Shown here: in pieces, positions 7,486 to 16,038 of the stretch
Layout: each line of letters opens with the position of its first letter
How positions within the stretch are numbered: position 1 is the stretch's first letter
Assembly: GCA_964351495.1 (NCBI GenBank)
Contig: CAYGOC010000017.1
Location: 1-19,139 of the forward strand
Origin: CAYGOC01 sp964351495
Lineage (GTDB): Bacteria; Chlamydiota; Chlamydiia; Chlamydiales; SM23-39
Direction of reading: 5' to 3'
DNA length: 19,139 nt
Notes under the pieces: generated by a model
The model's input: only the letters and a program-made list of their open reading frames with translations
What the model was told of the DNA's origin: nothing
Databases searched by the model: none
Made by a program: the position numbers and the translations under genes

Positions 7486-8583
7486 TTAGGAAAGATTTTT
7501 TAAAGTCTCGTTCCACTCTTCGGTAGAAAGCGCTTTTTTTTGCATAAAATGGAGGTTTTCATGAATATGTAAAGGATCTTTCATCCCTGTTAAAACAGAG
7601 ACTACTTCGGGAGAAGATCCTATAAACTGCAGAGCTTGTAAAGCAGAAGAGCTATCCCGGTTCATCTTGGCAAAAACTGAAGAAGGTAGACGAAATACTT
7701 TCCCCTCCATAAAAGGGGAAGAAGCAAAAAGAGAAATTCCCAGCTCTTTACATGCTTCCCATAAAAAACTTTCTTCTTCTTCTTGGGTTTTTTGATTTTT
7801 TTGTTTTAAAGCTTCTAACATGATTAGGTTAATAGGCGTTTGTATCGCTTTAAAATGATGGTTTTCCCCTGCTATCTTTTTTGCTATAAGAACTAAATTT
7901 GATAAATCCAAAAATCCCTTGCTATCTCTTTTTTTTCTAAACCCATTCCAGCTACTTATCCCGTAAAACCGGATCTTTTTTTGAGAGACAGCCTCTTCTA
8001 AAGCTTCGAAGGCTTTTTCTAAAATGGTTTCAAACTCCCCCTCTTTTTTCTCCTCTAACTGCACTTCCGGATTATGGAGAAAAAAAAGATCTACTCCCTC
8101 TACTCCTAAGTTCTCCAAGGTCTCCCTTATTTGATGATGAATAAAAGAGGGAGAAATACAGTGAAAGTCTTCTACCACTTCCCCCGGATAGACTATCTTT
8201 TTTTCTAAATAGCTATTTTTTACTAATTTATCTTCCCCTTCTTTTTCTTCTTCATAAGGGAGATATCCCACTTTGGAAATCAAAAATAGCTGCTCTCTCG
8301 CTATTCCTTTCTCTTTTAGCTCTTCTAATGCTTTTTGAATCATTTTTTCGCCGGAGACCCTATGAAAAGCTCCGGGAACATCTATCACATTTACGCCTCC
8401 TTCCACAGAAGATAAGATAGCATGAAGATGCTCTTTATCTAGTTTTTTCCCCGATTCTCCCATTAAGGGACTAATGGATAAGGCAGAAAGAGATAGATCT
8501 GCCAATTTTCTTTTTTTATCTTTATGAACAGAATGAAGATGAAAAAACTTTTCTGTTCCTTCTTTTGTGGCAAAAAAAGACAT
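7486..8583 (-). CDS. Aldo/keto reductase-fold protein, catalytic Tyr apparently replaced
   Basis: This 365-residue TIM-barrel protein of the aldo/keto reductase type has NVIDVPGAFHR (Asp68), LFLISK (Lys104), VDLFFLHNP (His170), IRFYGISSWNG (about 205) and a C-terminal cofactor-side region (IGSSPEVVSVLTG). Three members of the catalytic tetrad (Asp, Lys, His) can be placed. The position normally held by the proton-donating Tyr is Phe73 in 'GAFHR', where relatives have 'INYR'. NADPH-dependent carbonyl reduction by the normal mechanism is therefore doubtful. It is probably the first gene of the minus-strand run leading to the DASS carrier (98 nt downstream). The start ATG at 8583 has only a weak ribosome site (AGAG). 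Confidence 0.8.
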   Translation of the reverse strand: MSFFATKEGTEKFFHLHSVHKDKKRKLADLSLSALSISPLMGESGKKLDKEHLHAILSSVEGGVNVIDVPGAFHRVSGEKMIQKALEELKEKGIAREQLFLISKVGYLPYEEEKEGEDKLVKNSYLEKKIVYPGEVVEDFHCISPSFIHHQIRETLENLGVEGVDLFFLHNPEVQLEEKKEGEFETILEKAFEALEEAVSQKKIRFYGISSWNGFRKKRDSKGFLDLSNLVLIAKKIAGENHHFKAIQTPINLIMLEALKQKNQKTQEEEESFLWEACKELGISLFASSPFMEGKVFRLPSSVFAKMNRDSSSALQALQFIGSSPEVVSVLTGMKDPLHIHENLHFMQKKALSTEEWNETLKNLS

Positions 8584-8630
8584 ATGCTCTACTTTTCTTT
8601 AATCTCTGTTCTAATACAGACGGAATAATC

Positions 8631-8659
8631 TTGCAAAGGTTTCTCCTTTTGTTTATATC
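8631..8659 (+). promoter_or_regulatory. Possible promoter for the DMT-type transporter gene
   Basis: TTGCAA (8631-8636) and TATATC (8654-8659) are 17 nt apart, with a predicted start point about 20 nt before the ATG at 8688. TTGCAA is self-complementary, so it could also be read toward the divergent reductase gene. Confidence 0.35.
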
Positions 8660-8687
8660 CGGGTAGAGGCGAAAACTTCTTTAGCTT

Positions 8688-9632
8688 ATGGATTTCTCCC
8701 TTTTCTTTCTTCTTTTTGCTGCGTTCATCCTATGGGGTTCTTGGGCAAACACCATAAAACTAGCAAGAGGAATCCGTTTTGAATTTTACTACTTGGACTT
8801 TTTAGGAGGGCTTCTTCTAGTCACCCTTTGTTTACTAGCCTTTTTTGCAAGTGAGTATGAGGGGTTTTCTGTTTTAGTTGCAAAAGAACCCCGTTTCGTC
8901 ATCTTATCCATCGTATCGGGAGTTTTGTTTAATATAGCTACTTTTTTTCTAGTGGCTAGCATCTCTTTGATAGGCCTTACTTATTCTTATATGCTCTGCT
9001 TTGGGATTGCTTTAATCACAGATTCTTTAGCCCTTTTTGTGGTAAGCCACTTTGCCAATGTCCTTTTTTTTGTAGCGGGAATATTTTTAGTCCTTTTAGC
9101 TCTTTTTTGGATAAGGCTTAGCTTTCAAGAAAGTAGACAACAACTTCTCGTAAAAAAACTATCCTATCTTGTTGTGGTAAGCGGCATTTTAATGGGCCTC
9201 TTCCATCCTATATTAGTAAACTCTGTAACTATTTTAGGAACCGAAAACATCTCCAGTTTTTTTGGCTTTACCCTATTTTCTTTAGGAGTACTGGGATCTA
9301 ATCTGGTAACTTTTCCTTTTTTTATGAAAAGGCCCGTTTTTGGCCATTCTTTAGAGAATATAACCTTTATTAAGATGCCCTTAAAATCTCATATTTGGGG
9401 TCTTTTAGGTGGCTCTTTGTGGGCAGTTGGCTTTTATTTGAATTTAGTAACCCATAAAATAGCAGGTTACACCCTGTTTTTTACTACCCATGAGGCCAGT
9501 ATTTTAATGGCTTTTTCTTGGGGGATGCTTTTTTGGAAGGAGATCCCTTATAAAAGTCCTTCCTATAAACACGGGGTCCTTGCTTTTGTTAGTTACCTTT
9601 TAGGAGCCCTTTTACTAGGCAGTTCTTTGTAA
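8688..9632 (+). CDS. Drug/metabolite transporter (DMT) superfamily permease
   Basis: This 314-residue protein has about ten hydrophobic segments and very few charged residues, typical of the ten-helix DMT superfamily (EamA, GRP sugar-uptake and RhaT-like branches). The first helix contains FILWGSWANTIKLARG; the 'WGSWxNTxK' pattern is common in a bacterial branch often labelled a putative DMT permease or sugar-uptake protein. The substrate is unknown. The start is the ATG at 8688; the nearest ribosome-like sequence (AGAGGC) is about 15 nt away, so translation may be weak or nearly leaderless. The 3' end overlaps the 3' end of the acyl-CoA synthetase gene on the opposite strand by 40 nt, and no terminator hairpin is visible in between. 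Confidence 0.8.
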   Translation: MDFSLFFLLFAAFILWGSWANTIKLARGIRFEFYYLDFLGGLLLVTLCLLAFFASEYEGFSVLVAKEPRFVILSIVSGVLFNIATFFLVASISLIGLTYSYMLCFGIALITDSLALFVVSHFANVLFFVAGIFLVLLALFWIRLSFQESRQQLLVKKLSYLVVVSGILMGLFHPILVNSVTILGTENISSFFGFTLFSLGVLGSNLVTFPFFMKRPVFGHSLENITFIKMPLKSHIWGLLGGSLWAVGFYLNLVTHKIAGYTLFFTTHEASILMAFSWGMLFWKEIPYKSPSYKHGVLAFVSYLLGALLLGSSL

Positions 9633-12337
9633 ACTAGAATATAGCCTTCTTCTTTTTTAGAAGAAAATCCCAGCTTTGTACAAATAGAGAGCATCCTCTT
9701 GTTTTGAGGAAGCATTTTAGCAAAAAGCGTTTCTATCTTCTCTTCTTCTGCTATAGAAAGCATGTTTTGCAAAAGTTGAAAACCAATCCCTTTTCCTTGC
9801 CACGAATCTTGTACAATTAACGTAAACCACCCTTTTTTTGTGTCCGGCACTTTAGAGAGCCTACTTACAGCTAAAATTTCCTCTTTTGTAAAGTGTATAC
9901 TTTGTACCACTAAGGCAATCTCCAGATCATAATCATTGAAACAAAGACGGGACATCTTTTCTTTCAAAGACTTTTCATCATAGTGTAAAATTTTGAGATA
10001 CCTATGTAGTTTTGTCTCTTCTGAAAGTTGCTTATGAAATGAGATCATTAATGATTCATCTTCCGGTAAAATAGGTCGAATTAAAACCTCTTTTCCTCCC
10101 TTTAAAGAAATAGTTGTCACATATTTGGTGGGATAAGCCCTGATAGCTGTTTGAGGAATGTTTTTCTCTTCAGAAGAATGGGCTACGATTCTGGCATCTA
10201 AAGCAATTATATCCTCTGAACTTACGAGTAAAGGGTTGATATCACACTCTTTAATCCAAGACTGCTCTGCTATTAAATGGCTAAAACGGACCATAATTTC
10301 TCGTAGCTTGGGTAAAGAAATAGCTTTTCTTCCTCTCACTCCTAAAAAAGCTTCATAGACTTTGGTGTTTTCCATCATTCTTTGGGCAAGTGTGGTCGTT
10401 AAAGGAGGCAATCCTAACGCTCTATCTTTGTATACTTCGACAAGCTGTCCTCCACTTCCAAATAAGAGAACAGGCCCAAACTGCGGATCTACAGAGCTTC
10501 CCAAAATAAGCTCATAAGAGTCTGTGAATCGGATCATTTTCTGTACAGAGACCCCTTGAAAGGCATTTTCTTGTTTTAGCTCTTGTAGTTTTGTGAAAAT
10601 AGCATGAAAAGCTTCCTCTACTTCTTGCTCGTTGTTCAGGTTTAGTTTTACCCCCCCTACATCTGTTTTGTGGGTAATGGTTTCTGAATGAAGCTTTAAT
10701 ACAACGGGAAATCCTATTTTTTGTGCCTGACTTTTCGCTTCTTCTACAGTTTCGGCGATAAACGTAGAAACCGTAGGAATTTTATAAAACTCTAAAAGCT
10801 TTTTTGATTCATATTCTGTAAGAAGGGTTCTTTTTTCTTTTTTTAATGTTTGTAAAAGTGTTTCTACTTTTTTTTCTTTTTCTTGAACCAGGAAAGGATC
10901 TTCAATCTCTTTACTTAAAAGAGGAGTCTCATAAATAGCTTCAATATTATAGTTATATTTCCACATATAACTAAAAACTTTGCAGGCCTCATCCGGGTAG
11001 CTAAAACAAGGAATCGAAGAGCTTTGTAAAATCTCTATCCCCTCTTTTACTAAATCACCTCCCATCCAGCTAGCTATCAGTGGTTTTTTCGTAAGAGTTG
11101 CTGCCTCTTTTAGCATTTTAGCACTTCTCGTCGGGTCTGTCATATCTTGAGGTGTTAAAATCACCAAAATTCCATCTGAAAGAGGATCTTCTTCTACCGC
11201 TTTTACTACTTCAAAATAAACTTCCGGTTTGGCATCCCCCAAAATATCTATCGGATTGTTTCTACTCCAATGAGGGGGAAGCAGTTTATTTAAAGTGGAA
11301 AAAATCTCCGGAGAAATAGAGGCCAATTTCCCTCCCGATTCTATTAAAGCATCAGTTGCAATAACGCCGGGTCCTCCCGCATTCGTAATAATAGAAAGCC
11401 TGGGACCTTTTGGTCTTGGTTGTTTCGACAAAACCAGAGCCATACTAAAAAGATCGGCTATAGTATCTACTCTTAAAACTCCTACTCTATCTAAAGCAGC
11501 GCTGAAAACAGCATCACTACCCGATAAAGAACCTGTATGGGAAGCTGCAGCTTTAGCAGACTCTTCTGACCTTCCTGCTTTTATCAAAATAATGGGCTTT
11601 GTTCTACAAACCGCCTTGGCAGCCGATAAAAAGCTTCTCGGATTCCCTATACTTTCCATATAAATAAGGATGCTTTTTGTTTTTGGATCAGAGCCAAAAT
11701 AAGAGATTAAATCTCCCCAATCTACATCGATCATAGACCCTATAGATACAACCGAACTAAAACCCACCTTTTCTTGCAAACTCCAATCTAAAACAGCAGT
11801 TAAAAGAGCTCCTGATTGACTGATAAAAGCAAGATTGCCCTCTATTGCCATATCGGCTGCAAATGTAGCGTTTAGTTTTGCTTCGGTATTCATAATGCCT
11901 AAGCAGTTAGGACCTATGATTCGTAGTTTCCCTTTTTTTGCTATCTCCAAAATCTCTTTTTCTAGTCTTTCTCCTTCTTCTCCCATCTCTTTAAAGCCTG
12001 CTGAGATGATAACTACGGAGGGGATCTGTTTTTTAACACATTCTTTTACCAATTGGAGGACAGTAGAAGCGGGAGTTACAATAACGGCTAGATCTATAGC
12101 TTCTTCTACTTTTTCTAAAGAAGGATAGGCTTTTTTTCCTAAGACGGTCTCTCTTTTGGGATTGATAGGAATTACCTTTCCCGGAAAAGAAGCTAAATTG
12201 GTAAGGACTGTTTTCCCCACACTATTTTCTTTTTCAGAAGCACCCACAATAGCTATTGTCTTAGGAAAGAAAAAAGAGTCTAATGTTTTATGTGCTTCGC
12301 AAAAAATATCGTAAGAGGGGTCAAACTGCTTTTCCAT
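9593..12337 (-). CDS. ADP-forming acyl-CoA synthetase fused to a GNAT acetyltransferase (PatZ/Pat-like architecture)
   Basis: Domains of this 914-residue protein, in order: CoA-binding Rossmann domain (IAIVGASEKENSVGK, 28-42); succinyl-CoA-ligase-like domains (ISQSGALL at 172-179; SHTGSLSGSD at 266-275); ATP-grasp domain (from about 515, with GFPVVLKL and HKTDVGGVKLN); and a C-terminal GNAT domain (about 740-905) with the acetyl-CoA loop QGKGIG at 847-852. This is the layout of bacterial protein acetyltransferases such as E. coli PatZ. In PatZ the synthetase part is considered inactive because the phosphorylatable His is lost. Here His267 is present in the His-Thr-Gly-Ser motif, so the synthetase half may also make acetyl-CoA or ATP. 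GAGGG precedes the ATG. It follows the Sua5 gene by 39 nt, probably in one operon. Confidence 0.9.
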   Translation of the reverse strand: MEKQFDPSYDIFCEAHKTLDSFFFPKTIAIVGASEKENSVGKTVLTNLASFPGKVIPINPKRETVLGKKAYPSLEKVEEAIDLAVIVTPASTVLQLVKECVKKQIPSVVIISAGFKEMGEEGERLEKEILEIAKKGKLRIIGPNCLGIMNTEAKLNATFAADMAIEGNLAFISQSGALLTAVLDWSLQEKVGFSSVVSIGSMIDVDWGDLISYFGSDPKTKSILIYMESIGNPRSFLSAAKAVCRTKPIILIKAGRSEESAKAAASHTGSLSGSDAVFSAALDRVGVLRVDTIADLFSMALVLSKQPRPKGPRLSIITNAGGPGVIATDALIESGGKLASISPEIFSTLNKLLPPHWSRNNPIDILGDAKPEVYFEVVKAVEEDPLSDGILVILTPQDMTDPTRSAKMLKEAATLTKKPLIASWMGGDLVKEGIEILQSSSIPCFSYPDEACKVFSYMWKYNYNIEAIYETPLLSKEIEDPFLVQEKEKKVETLLQTLKKEKRTLLTEYESKKLLEFYKIPTVSTFIAETVEEAKSQAQKIGFPVVLKLHSETITHKTDVGGVKLNLNNEQEVEEAFHAIFTKLQELKQENAFQGVSVQKMIRFTDSYELILGSSVDPQFGPVLLFGSGGQLVEVYKDRALGLPPLTTTLAQRMMENTKVYEAFLGVRGRKAISLPKLREIMVRFSHLIAEQSWIKECDINPLLVSSEDIIALDARIVAHSSEEKNIPQTAIRAYPTKYVTTISLKGGKEVLIRPILPEDESLMISFHKQLSEETKLHRYLKILHYDEKSLKEKMSRLCFNDYDLEIALVVQSIHFTKEEILAVSRLSKVPDTKKGWFTLIVQDSWQGKGIGFQLLQNMLSIAEEEKIETLFAKMLPQNKRMLSICTKLGFSSKKEEGYILVYKELPSKRAPKR

Positions 12338-12376
12338 ATTCCCTCTTCTATAAAAGGTTTCTCTTTTTTTACGAAA

Positions 12377-13324
12377 TTAAAAAAAGGCGCTTTGAGAACA
12401 AAGAATGCGGTTATAAAGACCCATATTGCTTTTACCCTTCTTATCCAACCAAATTAGGATCTCTGGGTATCCCAGCCTATCTGCTTCTCTATAAGCAAAA
12501 TACAAGTTTTTAGTAGAAAGTTCAATCCAAGGAAAGTTCGAACTAAAGGGCTTTTCACTCAAAACAATTTTTTTGCAGGGAGAAGAAGACGCATAAGCTT
12601 GTAGTTTTCCTAAACTGGAAAAGACTAAAATGGCAGCTCTGGGTGAGTAGTGTTTATATTTCATTCCGGGGCAAAGGGCTTTTTTAGAGTGAGAAATGGC
12701 TATTTTTTCTCCTAAAACCTGCTCTAAAGCCTCTTTTAAAATGATTCCAGGCCTTAATAAAAGAGGTTTTTTCCCCACTAGGCTCAAAACAGTGGACTCA
12801 ATCCCAATTTCACATCTTCCTCCATCTATCACATAAGGAACTTCGCCTCCTAAATCTTCTAAGACATCCTCTATGCTCGTAGGACTTGGTTTTCCTGAGT
12901 GATTCGCAGAAGGGGCTGCGATAGGTACTTTAGCTTCCTGGATTAGTTTTAAAGCGTAAGGGTGGCTTGGCATGCGAATTGCCACTGTGTTTAACCCTCC
13001 TGAAACAACAGAGGAAACTTGGGGGTGTTTTTTCAAAACAATGGTTAAAGGGCCTGGAAAAAACCGTTGTGCAAGTAGATAAAACTGTTTAGGAATTTCT
13101 AAAGCAAGCTGCTTGACCTGTTCTATATCTGCTATATGGATGATCAAAGGATTATCTTGGGGTCTTTTTTTGACCCGAAAGATACTTTCAATAGCAGAAG
13201 GACTCCAAATATTTCCTCCGAGTCCATATACGGTCTCCGTCGGCAATACTACCAGCTCTCCTCTTTGAAGAGCTCTAGAGGCTATTACTATGTCGGAAGG
13301 ATCTTCTATACAAACTGTTTTCAT
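12377..13324 (-). CDS. Threonylcarbamoyl-AMP synthase (Sua5/YwlC type with C-terminal Sua5 domain)
   Basis: Makes threonylcarbamoyl-adenylate from Thr, bicarbonate and ATP, the first step of the t6A37 modification of ANN-decoding tRNAs. The YrdC domain fills about residues 10-200: LPTETVYGLGG (27-37), IFRVKKRPQDNPL (48-60), IAAPSANHSGKPSPT and IGIESTVL, then LLRPG. The remaining part (about 225-315), starting near CPGMKYKHYSP, is the smaller Sua5 domain, making this the long Sua5 type (usual length about 320-350) rather than the short TsaC type. No strong ribosome site precedes the ATG at 13324. The downstream acyl-CoA synthetase gene follows after 39 nt. Confidence 0.93.
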   Translation of the reverse strand: MKTVCIEDPSDIVIASRALQRGELVVLPTETVYGLGGNIWSPSAIESIFRVKKRPQDNPLIIHIADIEQVKQLALEIPKQFYLLAQRFFPGPLTIVLKKHPQVSSVVSGGLNTVAIRMPSHPYALKLIQEAKVPIAAPSANHSGKPSPTSIEDVLEDLGGEVPYVIDGGRCEIGIESTVLSLVGKKPLLLRPGIILKEALEQVLGEKIAISHSKKALCPGMKYKHYSPRAAILVFSSLGKLQAYASSSPCKKIVLSEKPFSSNFPWIELSTKNLYFAYREADRLGYPEILIWLDKKGKSNMGLYNRILCSQSAFF

Positions 13325-13381
13325 AGAGTCTGTTTTTTAATGAAAAATATTACCTTAAAAAAGATAAAAAGATTGCAGTTT

Positions 13382-14908
13382 CTAGTCTACTTCGGCCAGC
13401 TTATTTGCCTGTTTTAGCGCTATTAGTAGCTCTTCTTTCTTTTTTTCGATTCTTGTTCTAACAGAGCTTTGAATTGATTGTAGCTGAAGTTTTACTTCTT
13501 CATTTTTTTGTGATTCAAAGGCATTCTCATTTAAAAAACCGCGCAAAGCCTTTTCCGTTCTTGTAAGCTCTTCTAAAGCTTCTTCTACAGTTTCAGCTTT
13601 TTCAATAACTGTAAACCTACATTTCAAAAAAAGATTTATCAAATTACCTTTATTTTCTTCTTCACGGCTTAGACAAAACATCTGAAAGGGAAGGTGATCT
13701 ATAAAACCGGTTCTAGCAGGGTTTTTTTCTTCTCTAGATTTTAAACTTAAAGCTTCTTGAATAACCTTTTGGGCAACTTCCTCTAGGACGCTAAAGAGCC
13801 TAGGAAATTGGAGGTTATCTAAATTTAGTAAAATACTATAGTCGCATCCTTCTTTGGGAGCTTCTTTATCTATATAAGTTTTATTAGTAGATGGACTACC
13901 ACCACTTCTACCTATCTGCGGAATTAGTTTCACAGGACTCGTACCTGGAGTAGATGAACTAGAAGAGAGTGTACTACTAGAAATCAATACAGAGCTTGAA
14001 GAGCCATCATTTGAATTTTTCTTAGATTTTCTTTTTTTGTTCTTTTTTTGTTTACCTATATCAGCTCGGTCTATTTCTGTTTGTTTGCTTTCTATTGTTT
14101 TTCTAACGGAGATTTGAACTGAGTGATACGGATTTTCTGAACCACTTTCCGGCTTATATTCGAAAAAAGAAGAAAGATCTCGGTATATTTGTCCTATTTT
14201 CGCTCTTTTTTCTTTTATACCGAAAGCTAGATCTATAGCATTAAGTCTAGCTTCTAAAAAAAGGTTTACTAGGTACCCATCTCTTAAGCATAAAGTATGA
14301 ATCGATACCTTTTGTAATAAACAAGCCCCTTTTTTAGCATCTTCTTGAACTACTTGTCCTAAAAGCTCTAAATCTTCTACAGAACTCTCCTCTGAAAAAT
14401 CTAAATGAATAATTTGATTTGGAAAATTTCTGAAAAATTGCTTTTTATATTCAGGGTTTTCTAGGCTACCAAAGACTCTTTGTATTTCTGAAGCTGTCAT
14501 GTTTCTCAAAGATCCCTGAAGACTCCAAATCAGCCCCTTATTTTGAGCACAAGTAAAATAGCCAATCAAACTTTCTTTCACCCCATTTAGAAAGGCTTCC
14601 CGGTCCTGTTTAGGAGCAGAATTGTCTGGAACTTTTTCTTGATTCTCTTTGATTATACAGGAGTCTTTTTCTGGAAAGTAGTAACAAAATAGATCATACA
14701 GACGGACTGCTGCATTTCCTACAAAAGGAACTAGAAGGGTTACAGCCCGGGTAATACTTCTATCAGCTATCCAGTCTTGATATTCACAAGAAGGAGAAAA
14801 AACTTTTTCTACCGCTCTCCTGATTTTTTCAATAAGACAATAACCATTTGTGAATGTGCTAACACCAGGAAAATCATCTGATGTCACAGTAATTCCAAAA
14901 ACCTGCAT
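13382..14908 (-). CDS. Hypothetical chlamydial protein, paralog of the next gene, with internal repeat and K/S-rich linker
   Basis: This 508-residue protein is of unknown function. N-terminal module (1-80): FGITVTSDDFPGVSTFTNGY, then a hydrophobic stretch ending in PFVGNAAVRLYDLF. The body is duplicated: residues about 166-280 and 358-495 align, e.g. IHTLCLRDG-YLVNLFLEAR against FQMFCLSREEENKGNLINLFLKCR, each ending in a helical segment (SVQISVRKTIESKQTEI and SIQSSVRTRIEKKKEEL). The copies are separated by a linker (284-345) with a lysine/arginine cluster KKNKKRKSKK (288-297), then a serine-rich tract (303-319). The cluster resembles a nuclear localisation signal, but could equally be a basic linker. 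There is no signal peptide, so a type III effector role is possible but unproven. AAGGAG lies 8 nt before the ATG, with a near-consensus promoter upstream. Confidence 0.75.
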   Translation of the reverse strand: MQVFGITVTSDDFPGVSTFTNGYCLIEKIRRAVEKVFSPSCEYQDWIADRSITRAVTLLVPFVGNAAVRLYDLFCYYFPEKDSCIIKENQEKVPDNSAPKQDREAFLNGVKESLIGYFTCAQNKGLIWSLQGSLRNMTASEIQRVFGSLENPEYKKQFFRNFPNQIIHLDFSEESSVEDLELLGQVVQEDAKKGACLLQKVSIHTLCLRDGYLVNLFLEARLNAIDLAFGIKEKRAKIGQIYRDLSSFFEYKPESGSENPYHSVQISVRKTIESKQTEIDRADIGKQKKNKKRKSKKNSNDGSSSSVLISSSTLSSSSSTPGTSPVKLIPQIGRSGGSPSTNKTYIDKEAPKEGCDYSILLNLDNLQFPRLFSVLEEVAQKVIQEALSLKSREEKNPARTGFIDHLPFQMFCLSREEENKGNLINLFLKCRFTVIEKAETVEEALEELTRTEKALRGFLNENAFESQKNEEVKLQLQSIQSSVRTRIEKKKEELLIALKQANKLAEVD

Positions 14909-14938
14909 GTAGTTATCTCCTTAATTTCTTAAAGGGAT

Positions 14939-14967
14939 ATTTTACCTAAAAAGGGCTGTTTTATCAA
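14939..14967 (-). promoter_or_regulatory. Near-consensus sigma70-type promoter of the 508-residue protein gene
   Basis: Minus strand: TTGATA (14967-14962), a 17-nt spacer and TAAAAT (14944-14939), each hexamer one mismatch from consensus. The start point is expected near 14932, about 24 nt before the ATG, with AAGGAG in the leader. The paralogous gene has a closely similar -10 region. Confidence 0.6.
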
Positions 14968-14979
14968 TAAGGTTTTTAT

Positions 14980-15004
14980 AATTAAAATGTTGTTAATTTT
15001 AATT
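14980..15004. repeat. AT-only inverted repeat between the two paralogs
   Basis: AATTAAAA (14980-14987) and TTTTAATT (14997-15004) form an 8-bp all-AT stem with a 9-nt loop. It lies in a very AT-rich spacer (14968-15039) after the stop of the 331-residue gene. A weak stem with no T-run makes it a poor terminator; it may be chance in AT-rich DNA. Confidence 0.3.
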
Positions 15005-15039
15005 TTTAATTTAACTTAAAAAAACTTTCAAAATTTTAT

Positions 15040-16035
15040 TTATGAAGGCTTTAATGGACGACGCAATTGGCGCACTTGGTTTTCAAGACTTTGTATAACT
15101 TGGCTTTCAAGACTTTGTATAACTGTATCTAGAACACCACTAGTTGTTTGTTCATAGCCTGTTCTCTCAAAAACAGCTTCTTCACCGGGAATATGGGGTA
15201 TCTTTTTTTCTAAAAAAGTTGAGGGTACAGAATTTTTTACCTCCATAAAAAATTCTTTTGTTTTCTGGATTTCAAGCGCTTTTTCATTAGTAAAAGCCTG
15301 GTTGTACACAACTATTGTTCTTTCGTCAAAGATGCGCTCTGCTAAAGTCCTTTGATCTTCAGTTTCATAAAACAAAACATTACGGAGATAATACATTTTC
15401 GTATGCGGATCTTGATTTTGCAAACCTTCTTCTAAAGATATAAAGGGATCAGAAACCGCAATTTCTTGTAGCAAGGCAAAGTCTTCCTTGTTTTCAAAAG
15501 ATAAATAAGGAATCCAAAAATAAAAGTGGGTCAAAAACTGTTTTTTGGCTTCCCTTTCTTGTAAGCTATTGAAAATAGTTTGCATTTCTTCTTTGTAAGG
15601 ACCCTCATAATCACCTGCACAAAAACAGTCCTTAATCCAAGCATCTTCTCCTTTTGAGCAAAAGGCTCTTATTTGCACCCCCAACTCTCTAAAGAACGCT
15701 TTTTTAGTTTTTTTAGCTCCATCTTCACAAGAAGCAAAAACCCCATTTTTCAAGAAAAATTCTGTGCATAAAACTTCAAAATCACCCTTATGAAGAAGGG
15801 TGTCATATAGGTAAATCCAAACATTTCCAAAACCAGGGAGCATAATAAGAAGAAGGCAGCGACTAAAGCTTTTAATGTCAATCCGGTCCCACTCTCTCAC
15901 CGAATCAGTAGAAGCCCCTGTTATATGTGAAAAAGCCTCTTTCACTACCCGATTAACCTTTACGGTAAGATAATAAATATTAAACGGCGTGCTAACAAAC
16001 GGTATATGATCTGAATCAACCCCAAAAATTCGCAT
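15040..16035 (-). CDS. Hypothetical chlamydial protein, paralog of the 508-residue protein
   Basis: This 331-residue protein is of unknown function. It shares with its downstream neighbour an N-terminal module (MRIFGVDSDHIPFVSTPFNI, then LLLIMLPGFGNVWIYLYDTL at 61-80) and a later block: EMQTIFNSLQEREAKKQF (150-167) matches EIQRVFGSLENPEYKKQF. So the two are tandem duplicates that later diverged. It lacks the lysine/serine linker and second repeat. The C-terminus carries two 8-residue units, VIQSLESQ and VIQSLENQ (305-320), encoded by a nearly perfect 24-bp tandem repeat. There is no signal peptide; the hydrophobic stretch at about 57-80 may contact membrane. The start ATG at 16035 is 4 nt from AGGGG, which sits in the arm of an inverted repeat. 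Confidence 0.75.
   Translation of the reverse strand: MRIFGVDSDHIPFVSTPFNIYYLTVKVNRVVKEAFSHITGASTDSVREWDRIDIKSFSRCLLLIMLPGFGNVWIYLYDTLLHKGDFEVLCTEFFLKNGVFASCEDGAKKTKKAFFRELGVQIRAFCSKGEDAWIKDCFCAGDYEGPYKEEMQTIFNSLQEREAKKQFLTHFYFWIPYLSFENKEDFALLQEIAVSDPFISLEEGLQNQDPHTKMYYLRNVLFYETEDQRTLAERIFDERTIVVYNQAFTNEKALEIQKTKEFFMEVKNSVPSTFLEKKIPHIPGEEAVFERTGYEQTTSGVLDTVIQSLESQVIQSLENQVRQLRRPLKPS
15074..15124. repeat. 24-bp tandem duplication inside the 331-residue protein gene
   Basis: TTTCAAGACTTTGTATAACT occurs at 15081-15100 and again at 15105-15124. With flanking bases the period is 24 bp, with one mismatch (T/C at 15080/15104). It duplicates an 8-residue coiled-coil-like unit in frame. Confidence 0.9.
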
Positions 16036-16038
16036 AAA

